A DNA stretch of 64,000 bases from Clostridiales bacterium (GCA_018364635.1 JAGZLR010000007.1:1-64000); one strand, 5' to 3'. Positions 1 to 8,358 are shown, counted from the stretch's first letter. The notes: a model not told the origin generated them from the letters alone. A program made the numbers and translations.

Positions 1-34
1 AGAATACATTGAAATCAACACCACAAAACCCGCA

Positions 35-56
35 GTAGCGGGCTAACCCCCGCTAC
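35..56. other. GC-rich hairpin at left edge
   Basis: GTAGCGGG (35-42) and CCCGCTAC (49-56) form an 8-bp perfect stem with a 6-nt loop. Read on the minus strand it is followed 6 nt later by TTTT, so it may be the terminator of something transcribed leftward. No gene is visible to which it clearly belongs, because the window starts here. Confidence 0.4.
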
Positions 57-113
57 ATACCCCTTTGACAGTGTGTTTTCCTAATAGGAGCTAATCATAT
101 GTTATTTGCAATT

Positions 114-147
114 AAAAAATCCCTTTTCTTTTAGAAAAGGGATTTTT
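114..147 (-). terminator. Intrinsic terminator of rubredoxin operon
   Basis: TCCCTTTTCT (120-129) pairs with AGAAAAGGGA (133-142); on the minus strand the stem is followed by a T-run (forward A-run 114-119). It lies just past the rubredoxin stop codon at 151 and has T-rich flanks on both strands. Confidence 0.8.
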
Positions 148-150
148 CTT

Positions 151-309
151 TTATTCTTTTTTTGAAAATTGGTCTTTACCAACATAACAGAGTGGGCATT
201 CAAAATCATCTGGAAGATCTTCAAACTTTGTCCCTGGAGCAATGCCATGCTCCTGATCACCTTTTTCTTCATCATACTCCCAGCCGCAAACATCACACAC
301 ATAGACCAT
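151..309 (-). CDS. Rubredoxin
   Basis: A 52-residue protein with the complete rubredoxin signature: C5-x2-C8-G and C38-P-x-C41-G-like knuckles, aromatic residues Y3, W10, Y12 and F29, and a DLPDDFECP segment. The four cysteines would hold one Fe atom, giving a small cytoplasmic one-electron carrier. The ribosome binding site AGGGAGG sits 10 nt before ATG. It lies 37 bp downstream of the desulfoferrodoxin gene on the same strand, so it is probably co-transcribed and the likely direct electron donor to that superoxide reductase, as established for this pair in anaerobes. Length is typical for a single-domain rubredoxin. Confidence 0.95.
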   Translation of the reverse strand: MVYVCDVCGWEYDEEKGDQEHGIAPGTKFEDLPDDFECPLCYVGKDQFSKKE

Positions 310-346
310 AAAAGTTCTAACCTCCCTATTTTTTATTACTTACTTC

Positions 347-721
347 TCATGCTTTCCAAAGGCCATGGAGATTACAATATTCATAAGCTGCTTCCACTTT
401 CTCTCCATCAGCCAAAGCGAATGTTGCTTTTGGCGTACTGCTTGGAGTCAACTTCTTACAATGAATTGCTTCTGAAGTTTGTAAAACAATCCACTGAATA
501 AAATGTTCCTCTGTCATCGGATGTGTAACAGAACCAACCTCTACTGTTACTTTGTTGCCATCTGATACAATAACAGGAACATGTTTTTCTAACGCAGCAT
601 CTACAGTACCAGGTAGCAGCTCCTCCATCTTCTCCCCACAACACATTACAGGTACCCCTTTATCTACCATATAAGTAATTATATTGCCACAGTGAGAACA
701 TCTGTAAAATTTAATTTCCAT
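347..721 (-). CDS. dfx: Desulfoferrodoxin (2Fe superoxide reductase)
   Basis: 124 aa, the usual length. The N-terminal desulforedoxin domain carries C8-x2-C11 and the adjacent pair C27-C28 (FeCys4 centre I). The catalytic neelaredoxin domain shows E45-K46-H47 (H47 ligand; E and K at the active site), H67 (THPM), H73 (EHF) and the C-terminal C116-x2-H119 pair, so all five ligands of the Fe(His4Cys) centre II are present. The family reduces superoxide to hydrogen peroxide without releasing oxygen. It is the first gene of a two-gene operon with rubredoxin, and TTTAGGAGGG precedes the ATG. This indicates a strict or near-strict anaerobe with oxidative defence. Confidence 0.96.
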   Translation of the reverse strand: MEIKFYRCSHCGNIITYMVDKGVPVMCCGEKMEELLPGTVDAALEKHVPVIVSDGNKVTVEVGSVTHPMTEEHFIQWIVLQTSEAIHCKKLTPSSTPKATFALADGEKVEAAYEYCNLHGLWKA

Positions 722-768
722 AAATAAACCCTCCTAAAATGAATATGTTGTTATCTTTTATTTTTTTA

Positions 769-797
769 ATAATACCATAATAAATATAATTTGTCAG
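769..797 (-). promoter_or_regulatory. Predicted sigma-A promoter of dfx-rubredoxin
   Basis: On the minus strand, CTGACA (forward 792-797) and TATTAT (forward 769-774) are separated by exactly 17 bp, about 50 bp upstream of the dfx start codon. No clear operator palindrome overlaps it. Confidence 0.65.
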
Positions 798-947
798 TTG
801 TTTTTCCAACATTTTTATGACAAAATCTCTTTTTTCTTTACGAATAGTATCAGCCAAAGAATAACTATTTATTCAATCAGATGTTAAAAAAGTAAATCTG
901 CATCGCACCCATATGATTTTTATATGGTTAACCTTTATATTTAATAT

Positions 948-976
948 TATACATATAGTAAAGACCGTGTTATAAT
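948..976 (+). promoter_or_regulatory. Predicted promoter of chromate transporter operon
   Basis: TATACA (948-953), 17 bp, then a perfect TATAAT (971-976). The -10 box overlaps an upstream in-frame ATG (975), which shows that the ATG at 975 cannot be the translation start. A short inverted repeat (CCATAT 909-914 / ATATGG 922-927) just upstream could be an operator. Confidence 0.65.
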
Positions 977-1013
977 GAAACACATAAATCTTTATCCTAA
1001 AGGAGCAATGAAA

Positions 1014-1556
1014 ATGAAAGATCTAATCGAATTATTTCTTATTTTTGCAAAGATTGGCAGTGTAACCTTTGGAGGTGGATATGCCATGCTTCCAATTCTT
1101 ACAAGGGAGTTAGTGGAAAAGCGTGGATGGACAACGGATGAGGAACTTACAGACTACTTTGCAATTGGTCAATGTACACCTGGTATCATTGCAATCAACG
1201 TGTCTACATTTATCGGGTATAAAAGAGCAGGTATCATAGGAGCAATTATTTCTACCATTGGTTTTGTAACCATTCCTATTGGAATTATCACGATTATCGC
1301 AGCTTTTCTGCAAAACTTTGCTGACTTAGCTATTGTAAAAAATGCTTTTGCCGGCATACGAGTATGTGTCTGTGTACTGATCCTAAACGCAATAGAACGA
1401 CTTTGGAATAAATCCATTGTAGATAAAAAAACTCTGGTACTTTTTACGATCGTCTTTGTGTTATCTGCTTTCGTCGGTTTATCTCCAGCGCTATTAGTTG
1501 TTGCAGCCGCAATCGTTGGCATTGCTATTAAACAGATTGGAGGTAAAAAAGCATGA
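1014..1556 (+). CDS. CHR-family chromate transporter, N-terminal-type half
   Basis: About 180 aa, hydrophobic throughout, with the family signature FGGGYAMLPIL near the start and several predicted membrane helices. It is one half-size (SCHR) subunit of a CHR ion transporter; the second half is encoded immediately downstream with a 4-bp ATGA overlap, so the two probably assemble as a heterodimer. Family members export chromate or move sulfate-like oxyanions; the true substrate is not known from sequence. I chose ATG 1014 because AGGAG lies 8 nt upstream and the earlier ATG at 975 is inside the -10 box; ATG 1008 is also possible. Confidence 0.9.
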   Translation: MKDLIELFLIFAKIGSVTFGGGYAMLPILTRELVEKRGWTTDEELTDYFAIGQCTPGIIAINVSTFIGYKRAGIIGAIISTIGFVTIPIGIITIIAAFLQNFADLAIVKNAFAGIRVCVCVLILNAIERLWNKSIVDKKTLVLFTIVFVLSAFVGLSPALLVVAAAIVGIAIKQIGGKKA

Positions 1557-2131
1557 TACTAACCATGGTACAGTTATTTTTCGAGTTTTTAAAGACTGGT
1601 TTATTCGCTATTGGTGGTGGCTTGGCCACACTTCCTTTCCTATATGATATTTCCAATCGGCTTGGATGGTATACTCATGCTGATGTGGCAAACATGATTG
1701 CTATTTCTGAATCTACACCAGGTGCAATTGGGATCAATATGGCAACCTACGCCGGTTTTATGACCACAAAGGAAGTTTTTGGCGGAATCATTGCCACATT
1801 GGGCTTAATCACACCATCTATTATCATCATCGTACTAATCGCCAAATTGCTCAACAAATTTCAAGACAACAAATATGTAACATCTTCTTTTTATGGCCTT
1901 CGTCCAGCTTCTATTGCCATGATCGCCTCGGCAGGACTTAGTGTTATTAAAATTACATTACTTAACCTTCCAGCTTTTGAGGCTAGCGGACAAATCCTAG
2001 ATTTGTTTGTATGGAAAGCGCTGCTTCTTGGTATCATTCTTTATATAGCACAAAAAAAACTAAAATGGCATCCTATTAGTTTCATTGCCATTTCAGCAAT
2101 TGTAGGTATTGTTTTCCAATTTTCTGCATAA
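1553..2131 (+). CDS. CHR-family chromate transporter, second half
   Basis: 192 aa, homologous in layout to the preceding gene: an IGGGLATLPFL motif at the start, then ESTPGAIGINMATY and multiple hydrophobic helices. Start and stop overlap as ATGA with the upstream gene, indicating translational coupling and a two-subunit inner-membrane oxyanion transporter. A second ATG at 1565 is a possible alternative start. The operon ends in a long hairpin. Confidence 0.9.
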   Translation: MILTMVQLFFEFLKTGLFAIGGGLATLPFLYDISNRLGWYTHADVANMIAISESTPGAIGINMATYAGFMTTKEVFGGIIATLGLITPSIIIIVLIAKLLNKFQDNKYVTSSFYGLRPASIAMIASAGLSVIKITLLNLPAFEASGQILDLFVWKALLLGIILYIAQKKLKWHPISFIAISAIVGIVFQFSA

Positions 2132-2146
2132 TGTAGCTGAAAATAA

Positions 2147-2180
2147 AGAACCCAGTTTTCAATATTGAAAACTGGGTTCT
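2147..2180 (+). terminator. Long perfect-hairpin terminator after CHR operon
   Basis: A 34-bp perfect palindrome (arms 2147-2163 and 2164-2180; the tip will open as a loop). The T-run comes slightly late (CTTTTTT near 2188-2194), so the hairpin may also protect the 3' end of the mRNA. Confidence 0.75.
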
Positions 2181-2368
2181 GGGACAGCTTTTTTATGCTG
2201 CCTTTGGTTAAAATTAAGGGGAGTTTTAAAAAGTTTCAAAGGTTTCATAGAGGATTTCTTCTCTTTGAATGATTTAAGTATACTCCCTAATTATGAATTT
2301 ACTCCAAAGATTTTGTGAACATATTGTGAATAAATGAATGATAAAAAATAATTATTTAGAAAAAATGC

Positions 2369-2397
2369 TGGACATTACTTATTAAAAGCAGTAGAAT
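2369..2397 (+). promoter_or_regulatory. Predicted promoter of DAHP synthase
   Basis: TGGACA (2369-2374), 17 bp, TAGAAT (2392-2397), about 60 bp before the start codon. The rest of the 325-bp gap (2132-2456) is AT-rich. I looked for a T-box or trp-type attenuator (T-box GGUGG core plus terminator) and found none. Confidence 0.6.
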
Positions 2398-2456
2398 AAG
2401 ATTTACAATGTCACTTTAAAGTGATAAATCAAAAGGATTGAGAGGATAGATATCCC

Positions 2457-3485
2457 ATGGATATGATATTTAAACGCAAACTATTAAGCCCTGAAGAATT
2501 GCAGGCTCAATTTCCCCTAACTCAACAGGAAAAAGAGATGAAAAAACAGCGTGACAGAGAGATTCAAGATGTCCTGACAGGAAAATCTAATAAACTTCTT
2601 CTGATTATAGGCCCATGTTCCGCAGACAGAGAAGATGCTGTATTAGATTATATCGCCCGCCTGCGTCCAGTTCAAGAGAAGGTTCAGGAAAAAATTATTA
2701 TTGTACCTAGAATTTATACTAACAAACCTCGTACCACAGGCGATGGCTACAAGGGTATGGCCCTTCAGCCAGATCCTGAACAAAAGGCTGATATGTTAAA
2801 AGGACTTATTTCTATTCGGGAACTACATACTAAGGCAATTCGAATGACTGGATTTACCTGTGCTGACGAAATGTTATATCCTGAAAACCACAGTTATCTT
2901 TCAGATGTATTAAGCTATGTTGCTGTAGGTGCACGTTCTGTAGAAAATCAACAACATCGTCTTACTGCAAGCGGTATCGGTATTCCTGTAGGAATGAAAA
3001 ATCCTACCAGTGGTGATTTCAGCGTTATGCTAAATTCGGTCACTGCAGCACAACATCCGCATACTATCTCCTACCGCGGTTGGGAAGCAGAGACGCCTGG
3101 GAATCCTTTTGCCCATGCAATCTTACGTGGATATGTCAATAAACACGGCCAGTCTCAGCCAAACTATCATTTTGAAGATTTAGAGAGACTTTATACCATG
3201 TATGCTGAGCGAGACCTCCAAAATATGGGAGTTATCATTGACACAAACCATGCCAACTCTGGTAAAAATCATCTGATGCAAATTCGTATCTGTAAAGAAG
3301 TTCTGTATAACCGCCGTCAATCCAAAGATATTGAGCGTCTAGTGAAAGGCTTTATGATTGAAAGCTATATTGAAGATGGCAATCAAAAAATTGGGGAAGG
3401 GTGTTATGGAAAATCTATCACTGACCCATGTCTTGGCTGGGAAAAAACAGAACAGTTAATTTTAGATATGGCAGAACAGTTATAA
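2457..3485 (+). CDS. 3-deoxy-7-phosphoheptulonate synthase (class I DAHP synthase)
   Basis: 342 aa, typical for the AroF/AroG/AroH type. It condenses phosphoenolpyruvate and erythrose 4-phosphate, the first step of the shikimate pathway. Visible family motifs are GPCSADREDAV near residue 52, the PEP-binding stretch KPRTTGDGYKGM, GARSVENQQHR with GIPVGMKNPTSGDF, and the metal-site region DTNHANSGKNH. It stands alone between two terminators, so other shikimate genes are elsewhere. Which aromatic amino acid inhibits it cannot be read from the sequence. The start ATG 2457 has AGAGG about 11 nt upstream; ATG 2463 is an alternative. Confidence 0.95.
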   Translation: MDMIFKRKLLSPEELQAQFPLTQQEKEMKKQRDREIQDVLTGKSNKLLLIIGPCSADREDAVLDYIARLRPVQEKVQEKIIIVPRIYTNKPRTTGDGYKGMALQPDPEQKADMLKGLISIRELHTKAIRMTGFTCADEMLYPENHSYLSDVLSYVAVGARSVENQQHRLTASGIGIPVGMKNPTSGDFSVMLNSVTAAQHPHTISYRGWEAETPGNPFAHAILRGYVNKHGQSQPNYHFEDLERLYTMYAERDLQNMGVIIDTNHANSGKNHLMQIRICKEVLYNRRQSKDIERLVKGFMIESYIEDGNQKIGEGCYGKSITDPCLGWEKTEQLILDMAEQL

Positions 3486-3487
3486 AG

Positions 3488-3524
3488 AAAAAAATCTCTG
3501 AATTTTTTCAGAGATTTTTTTCTT
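3488..3524. terminator. Bidirectional terminator
   Basis: Stem AAATCTCTGAA / TTCAGAGATTT with T-runs on both strands. It terminates DAHP synthase on the plus strand and overlaps the last codons of the convergent membrane-protein gene. Confidence 0.8.
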
Positions 3525-4260
3525 TATCCAGGCCACGTATCTTTTGAAAGCGTTTACGGCATAATTTTTCTTCACACTGCGTACATTGAAGATTCGTATT
3601 TGTTTTCTCCCAAAAGCGGTTCGGATATTTCTGGTAACGGTACTCCCAAGAAATTAAGATAAAAGTTGCCGTTAAGACCAAACTTATGGTATAAAAACTA
3701 TCTAAGCAAAACAAAAATGGTGTAAACATCATAAAGTGATCCCAATTATAAATCCGGCAGGTGCAGCAACATCTGTTTCCCATGAAAAAATCGCTAAAAG
3801 GACACCAAAACAGTACACAGACAATATCACCAATATAAAATAACCCACAGATTAGAAAAAGCTCAGGTTTTCCCAAAATTCCAACTGTACGAAACACGCC
3901 AATACAGGCCGTCAGAAAAATCCATGGCACAAGAACATGCAACGCTTCCTTATCTTTCTCCTTTCGAAACTGTTTCAGCTTTTCCTCTGTCTGTGGCACC
4001 CCCACCTTTGTAAACTTATTAAACTGTTTTTTGCTTCCCATAGATATTTTATTTGATGGCAATATCTGATGAAACATATCCCACATCCAAAATCCCCAAA
4101 AAATATGCAGCACAGAAATAGATTGAAAAAAATTCCCACTGGATAACAAATTAAATTCTCCTGGATCCCACAAATATATTGTCAACATAATAAAAAACAA
4201 AATCAGCCGTAAAATAAACTTTTTCTGATAACTGGCACGTATTTTGGAACTTCTACTCAT
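3508..4260 (-). CDS. Multispanning membrane protein with cysteine clusters, function unknown
   Basis: 250 aa with roughly five or six hydrophobic segments. Two cysteine groups stand out: a NRCCCTCRIYNWDHF stretch near residues 160-175 and a C-terminal CTQCEEKLC segment near residue 230, which resembles a metal or redox knuckle. A charged loop (residues 75-105) separates helix pairs. I recall similar proteins in Clostridia but know no assigned function. It is transcribed alone, convergent with DAHP synthase; the ATG follows a weak AGGAG-like site. The cysteine clusters could bind Fe or Zn or form disulfides; this is inference. Confidence 0.75.
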   Translation of the reverse strand: MSRSSKIRASYQKKFILRLILFFIMLTIYLWDPGEFNLLSSGNFFQSISVLHIFWGFWMWDMFHQILPSNKISMGSKKQFNKFTKVGVPQTEEKLKQFRKEKDKEALHVLVPWIFLTACIGVFRTVGILGKPELFLICGLFYIGDIVCVLFWCPFSDFFMGNRCCCTCRIYNWDHFMMFTPFLFCLDSFYTISLVLTATFILISWEYRYQKYPNRFWEKTNTNLQCTQCEEKLCRKRFQKIRGLDKEKNL

Positions 4261-4303
4261 TTCTATAAACTCCTTAAAATAATGTTATAAAATTTAAATT
4301 TCA

Positions 4304-4332
4304 TTGTTTTCCCCTATAGTCTCTGTTACAAT
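4304..4332 (+). promoter_or_regulatory. Predicted promoter of secreted stalk-domain protein
   Basis: TTGTTT (4304-4309), 17 bp, TACAAT (4327-4332), about 40 bp upstream of the ATG at 4373. Confidence 0.55.
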
Positions 4333-4372
4333 AAAAGAAAAATAGTTCTTAGAAACAGGGAGGGATGTTTCA

Positions 4373-5518
4373 ATGAAAAAAAGAATATTAGCACTACTTT
4401 GCATCGCTTCACTTACACTATCTATATCAGTTTCTGCTAACGACGAAACCATTCATGTGAAAGTAAATGGCCAGGAAGTCACCTTTTCAAGATTACAGCC
4501 TGTTATTAAAAACGGAACAACATTGGTGCCAATCCGTGATGTATTAGAAGCTATGGGCGTTTCTGTTACTTGGGATGCTGACCGTCGCAAAATTAATATG
4601 AAGAAAGGCGGAACCAGTGCTTCTCTTATCATAGGTGAAAAATCCTTAACTTGCAATAACAAACAGACACCTTTGGACACACCAGCTCAAATCATTAATG
4701 ACTCTACCATGCTTCCAATCCGCGCTGTGGCAGAAGCCTTTGGTGCCACAGTAGGATGGGAAGATCAAACAAATACGATTACAATTAAAACGGCACCGGC
4801 CTCCTTTACCACAACAACCAGCGGTTTGGCTAAAGAAGACCAATCCTCAAATTTTCCAAAATATACCGAAATATCAGAATCTAAGGACCATATTTCTCAG
4901 CTAGGCACAACTTTGATTCATATGGATTTTCGTTATCCGCAACTTACCTCTTCTGTAGAAAGCACCTATACTACTACAATTAATAATAGTATCTATCACG
5001 AAATTACAGAATTTACTGATACCTACATCAAAAATAACCAGGATGATCTGTATGCAGCCTCAAAAAAAGCATTGAATTCCTTTCCAGCAGATCAAATCAA
5101 ATTTGATTATGAAGATGTCTATTTTGATAGCGAAAATGGTTTATTCTCTTTTTTAATGACTTGTACTGTAAAAACAGGTTCAGGAGATACTTCGTTGCGC
5201 GCCTATGGAAAAACATATGATCTAGCTACAGGGAAAGAAATTTATGTCGGCTCTCTCTATCATACGACAGATGATAATCAGACATTAGCAGAATATGTTT
5301 TCTTAAACGATATATTAAAGACTCCTGTCAAATACTTGGATTCTGCTTCTCAGCTTTTAAACTCCGGCAGCCTTCAGGAAGGGCAATGTGGTATATATTT
5401 AAGCGAAGATAAAAAAGCTATCGCATATGCTGTGCCTGGTCTCATTTCGCCAAAAGAAAACGGAATATTGAAAGTAAAAACATCACTAAATTTTCTAAAA
5501 CAGAAAGGTTTTGACTGA
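4373..5518 (+). CDS. Secreted copper-amine-oxidase-like (stalk) domain + DUF3298/RsiV-like protein
   Basis: 381 aa with a signal peptide (KKR, hydrophobic core, cleavage near SVSA-ND). Residues about 25-135 hold a stalk domain with two repeats: VKVNGQ, LVPIRDVLEAMGVSVTWD, then MLPIRAVAEAFGATVGWE. Such domains are common in exported clostridial proteins and here do not imply copper oxidase activity. The C-terminal half (about 165-380) has the DUF4163/DUF3298 look seen in the RsiV anti-sigma factor and PdaC deacetylase: an FDYEDVYFD strand, a GKEIYVGSLY motif and a YLSEDKKAIAYAVPG terminus. It is probably an envelope protein. GGGAGG precedes the ATG and a terminator follows. Confidence 0.85.
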   Translation: MKKRILALLCIASLTLSISVSANDETIHVKVNGQEVTFSRLQPVIKNGTTLVPIRDVLEAMGVSVTWDADRRKINMKKGGTSASLIIGEKSLTCNNKQTPLDTPAQIINDSTMLPIRAVAEAFGATVGWEDQTNTITIKTAPASFTTTTSGLAKEDQSSNFPKYTEISESKDHISQLGTTLIHMDFRYPQLTSSVESTYTTTINNSIYHEITEFTDTYIKNNQDDLYAASKKALNSFPADQIKFDYEDVYFDSENGLFSFLMTCTVKTGSGDTSLRAYGKTYDLATGKEIYVGSLYHTTDDNQTLAEYVFLNDILKTPVKYLDSASQLLNSGSLQEGQCGIYLSEDKKAIAYAVPGLISPKENGILKVKTSLNFLKQKGFD

Positions 5519-5521
5519 AAA

Positions 5522-5551
5522 AGACAGCTCCAGTTTGGAGCTGCCTTTTTC
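5522..5551 (+). terminator. Intrinsic terminator
   Basis: GACAGCTCC / GGAGCTGCC stem (5523-5545) followed by TTTTT, directly after the stalk-domain gene stop. Confidence 0.85.
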
Positions 5552-5637
5552 ATAGAACCTGTACCTTAAAAATATTTTTATAGACACTTCTATGCAAAAC
5601 TTCTTTGGGGTATGCATAGAAAAAAGGAGAGCTTTGT

Positions 5638-6813
5638 TTACTTTAAAAGTCCACAACACACAAATGCCTGTTTTAAATCAGCAATAATATCTTCTGCATT
5701 TTCCAAACCAATACTAAATCTGTAAAATCCTTTTTGAAAGACTTCTGGATAATATTTCATCTTCGGACTATCCTCATCGGTATATACAATTAAACTTTCT
5801 ATATCTCCCAAGGATACTGCATGGGTAATTAAGGTCAAGTGGTCTAAAAAATCCAAATGTGTCTGTTTATTTCCATAAATATCAAAGCTAATCATTCCTG
5901 AAAAACCATGGCGCATCTGTTTTTTTGCCAAAGCATGTTGCGGATGACTCTCCAAACCTGGATAATGAATAAAACGAACCGCTGGGCATTCTTCCAGGAA
6001 TCTGGCAACTTTCAACGCACTATCTGAATGCTGGCGCATTCTCAGAGGAAGAGTAGCAAGACCACGACAAATTAGCCAAGCGTTAAAAGGACTTAGAATT
6101 CCGCCAAAATTCACCATAATTTCCTCTTTCATCGTCTCAATTAACTCACGTTTACCGAGGACACAGCCACCTAAAGCATCTCCGTGTCCATTAATATATT
6201 TTGTCATACTGTGGATAACCAAATCAGCACCCATCTTTAATGGTTGTAAATGGATTGGAGAGGCAAAAGTAGAGTCTACACTTATAAGAGCCCCTGTTTT
6301 ATGTGCAATTTGAGCAATTGATTCGATATCACTAATCCCTGTGGACGGATTGCCTGGTGTTTCTACATGAATTAGCCTTGTATTCGGTTTAACAGCGCCT
6401 GCCACCGCATTGAGGTCTGTCGTATCTACAAAAGACACCTCAATCTTAAACTTTTTCGGTAACAGTCTATCAAATAAAATATTGACAGCACTATAGCAAA
6501 CTTGAGAACAAATCACATGATCACCTGTTTTCAAAAAAGTGAGAAATGTTCCTGACAAAGCGGCAACCCCACTTCCAAAAACAACACAGTCCTCCGCCTC
6601 TTCGATTGCACATAATTTATCCTGCAACACCCATTGATTTACATTTCTATTTCTTGCATAGATATTAGTGTTTACACCACTCCAATCAACAGGTGATCCA
6701 TCAGTTGGCACTCTATAGTTACTTGTCATATAAATCGGCTCATTGATTGCACCCATCACATCATCTTTTCGGTTGCCTGCATGAACACATGTTGTATTAA
6801 TCCCTAAATTCAT
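5638..6813 (-). CDS. Trans-sulfuration family PLP enzyme (cystathionine/methionine gamma-lyase-like)
   Basis: 391 aa, the standard length of the Cys/Met metabolism PLP family. Visible elements: N-terminal TTCVHAG; GSGVAALSGTFL (phosphate cup); HVETPGNPS; DSTFASP; and the PLP lysine in HSMTKYINGHGDALGG (S-x-T-K). The usual YSRxxNPT motif reads YARNRNVNQ here, so substrate specificity may differ from classic cystathionine gamma-synthase or methionine gamma-lyase. Reactions in the family include gamma-elimination or gamma-replacement of methionine, cystathionine or O-acylhomoserine. It is divergent from an AraC-type regulator, 107 bp apart, which may control it. GAGGAG precedes the ATG. Confidence 0.9.
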   Translation of the reverse strand: MNLGINTTCVHAGNRKDDVMGAINEPIYMTSNYRVPTDGSPVDWSGVNTNIYARNRNVNQWVLQDKLCAIEEAEDCVVFGSGVAALSGTFLTFLKTGDHVICSQVCYSAVNILFDRLLPKKFKIEVSFVDTTDLNAVAGAVKPNTRLIHVETPGNPSTGISDIESIAQIAHKTGALISVDSTFASPIHLQPLKMGADLVIHSMTKYINGHGDALGGCVLGKRELIETMKEEIMVNFGGILSPFNAWLICRGLATLPLRMRQHSDSALKVARFLEECPAVRFIHYPGLESHPQHALAKKQMRHGFSGMISFDIYGNKQTHLDFLDHLTLITHAVSLGDIESLIVYTDEDSPKMKYYPEVFQKGFYRFSIGLENAEDIIADLKQAFVCCGLLK

Positions 6814-6881
6814 AAAAATACGCTCCTCTCTATTCTTTCCTCTGTAGCTCTAGCACACTGGAATTTTAAAATACTTTATTG

Positions 6882-6887
6882 TATAAT
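6882..6887 (+). promoter_or_regulatory. -10 box of the AraC-type regulator gene
   Basis: A perfect TATAAT at 6882-6887; 17 bp upstream is only a weak -35 (TGGAAT 6859-6864). The box lies within the longer open frame beginning with TTG at 6879, so the real start is the ATG at 6921. Confidence 0.5.
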
Positions 6888-6920
6888 AAGCGTGGAATCT
6901 TTATATATGGAGGTATTCTG

Positions 6921-8174
6921 ATGACGAGGCAGAAGAATTTCAACACAATACAGTCTATGGTGGAAAAAGAGAAGATTTTTTCTGGCCTTTTTGTGTCAAA
7001 AAGTGGTCAAATAAATATCTCCGCCGGTTGTCAGGATACGCTGGAATCCGAAGAATCTTTTAGAATTCTATTTGCCTTTGCCGGACATGGATTGATTGTC
7101 AGAAATAAGAAAAATATACCAATACAGCAAAACGATGTTTATATTCAGGCGCCTTTTTCCCATGATAAAATTTATACAGATGCAAATTCTCATATAAATT
7201 TCATATATATAGAGCTCTTTGGGCCTGCATGTACTGCCTTATTTGACGATTTTTATTTAAATAAAGATTCTGCTGTCATCACAGGACTTCCGGGTCTTTG
7301 TCTTGCACAGGAGATGAAAACAATACTTCTTTACAGCAATCAGGCAAATTCTTCTGACTATCTTTTTTTATTAGGAAGTCTGTACAAAGTATTATCTTAT
7401 CTTTATGTAGCCAGTACTGCCTCCCAATGGACCAAAGTTTTATACTCTGACTCATCAATTTTATATACAGGAAAGTGGGTCTTATGGCCATCCCCATTTG
7501 ATGAAAACAACAATGAATGCTATACTTCCACTCCTCGCTCCTACGCAGAGTATAATTTTTACGGTACGGGAATTAAATGGTATGGAACTACCAACTTTGA
7601 TTGTGGTAAAGCTGACGTAATTATCGATGGAATTTACCAAACCTCTGTGGATACATACAGTCCAAACCGGCTATCTCAACAGCTTCTTTATATAAATACC
7701 CATTTGTCTCGTGGAAATCATATTATAAAAATTTTTTGTACTGGTGAAAAAAATGAAAGATCCTCAAACTGTGATATTGTAGTAGAAAGTTTTCATTTCA
7801 TACTATCTGATCCAGATTATGGGGAATCTACACCAACACAACGGCATTCTCATAGTAAAATTATAGAGGACGCCATCTACTACCTAAAAAAGAACTATCA
7901 GGAAGAAATTGCTATCCAGCAGGTGGCAAAAGCCTTAAAAGTCAGTCCTTCCTACCTCAGCAATAAATTTTCCAGCGAGACAGGACGCACCTTAGTTCAA
8001 TACCTCACAAGCTTACGGCTAAAGCAAGCTAAATATCTGTTAGAGGAATCCAACCTTTCTGTAAGTCAAATTGCTCAGCAAGTAGGTTACAGCGATCCAT
8101 TTTACTTTTCAAAAATATTTAGAAAAAGAGAAAATGTGTCGCCAACACAATATCGTCTACTCCATAAGGGCTAA
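6921..8174 (+). CDS. AraC-family regulator with an inserted carbohydrate-binding-like domain
   Basis: 417 aa from ATG 6921 (GGAGG 7 nt upstream); AraC proteins are usually about 280-300 aa. Residues 1-160 look like an AraC-type sensory cupin. Residues about 173-298 form an extra block, rich in aromatic, Gly and Asn residues, with motifs such as YNFYGTGIKWYG, ADVIIDG and RGNHIIKIFCTG. This resembles the beta-sandwich carbohydrate-binding modules of glycoside hydrolases. The C-terminal 100 residues are a normal double HTH (AKALKVSPSYLSNKF; IAQQVGYSDPFYFSKIFRK). It is divergent from the PLP-enzyme gene. I infer a regulator of glycan-related metabolism; the ligand is unknown. Confidence 0.9.
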   Translation: MTRQKNFNTIQSMVEKEKIFSGLFVSKSGQINISAGCQDTLESEESFRILFAFAGHGLIVRNKKNIPIQQNDVYIQAPFSHDKIYTDANSHINFIYIELFGPACTALFDDFYLNKDSAVITGLPGLCLAQEMKTILLYSNQANSSDYLFLLGSLYKVLSYLYVASTASQWTKVLYSDSSILYTGKWVLWPSPFDENNNECYTSTPRSYAEYNFYGTGIKWYGTTNFDCGKADVIIDGIYQTSVDTYSPNRLSQQLLYINTHLSRGNHIIKIFCTGEKNERSSNCDIVVESFHFILSDPDYGESTPTQRHSHSKIIEDAIYYLKKNYQEEIAIQQVAKALKVSPSYLSNKFSSETGRTLVQYLTSLRLKQAKYLLEESNLSVSQIAQQVGYSDPFYFSKIFRKRENVSPTQYRLLHKG

Positions 8175-8321
8175 TCTCTTTCTTTTATGTTAGACTATAT
8201 TGTTTTTCTCGTACATAGAATATTAAAGAATTTCCTTAACTTTTTTTAAGTAATTTTCTATAGCCATCTAAAAAAATTGCATATTGTTGAGAAAAAAAAT
8301 CTAGACTATATCTTTACATAG

Positions 8322-8357
8322 AAAAAAGGCATTCCCATATTGGGGATGCCTTTTTTC
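8322..8357. terminator. Bidirectional terminator between AraC gene and nrdJ
   Basis: AAAAAAGGCATTCCC (8322-8335) pairs with GGGGATGCCTTTTTT (8342-8356), with T-runs on both strands; it serves the convergent araC-like and nrdJ genes. Confidence 0.85.
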
Positions 8358-8358
8358 T

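Noticed and set aside
99..134. 11-codon ORF with AGGAG just before the rubredoxin terminator
   Set aside because: It overlaps the terminator hairpin and has no -10 box; length makes chance likely.
2181..2456. T-box or trp-like attenuator before DAHP synthase
   Set aside because: No T-box GGUGG core, specifier loop or terminator in this leader.
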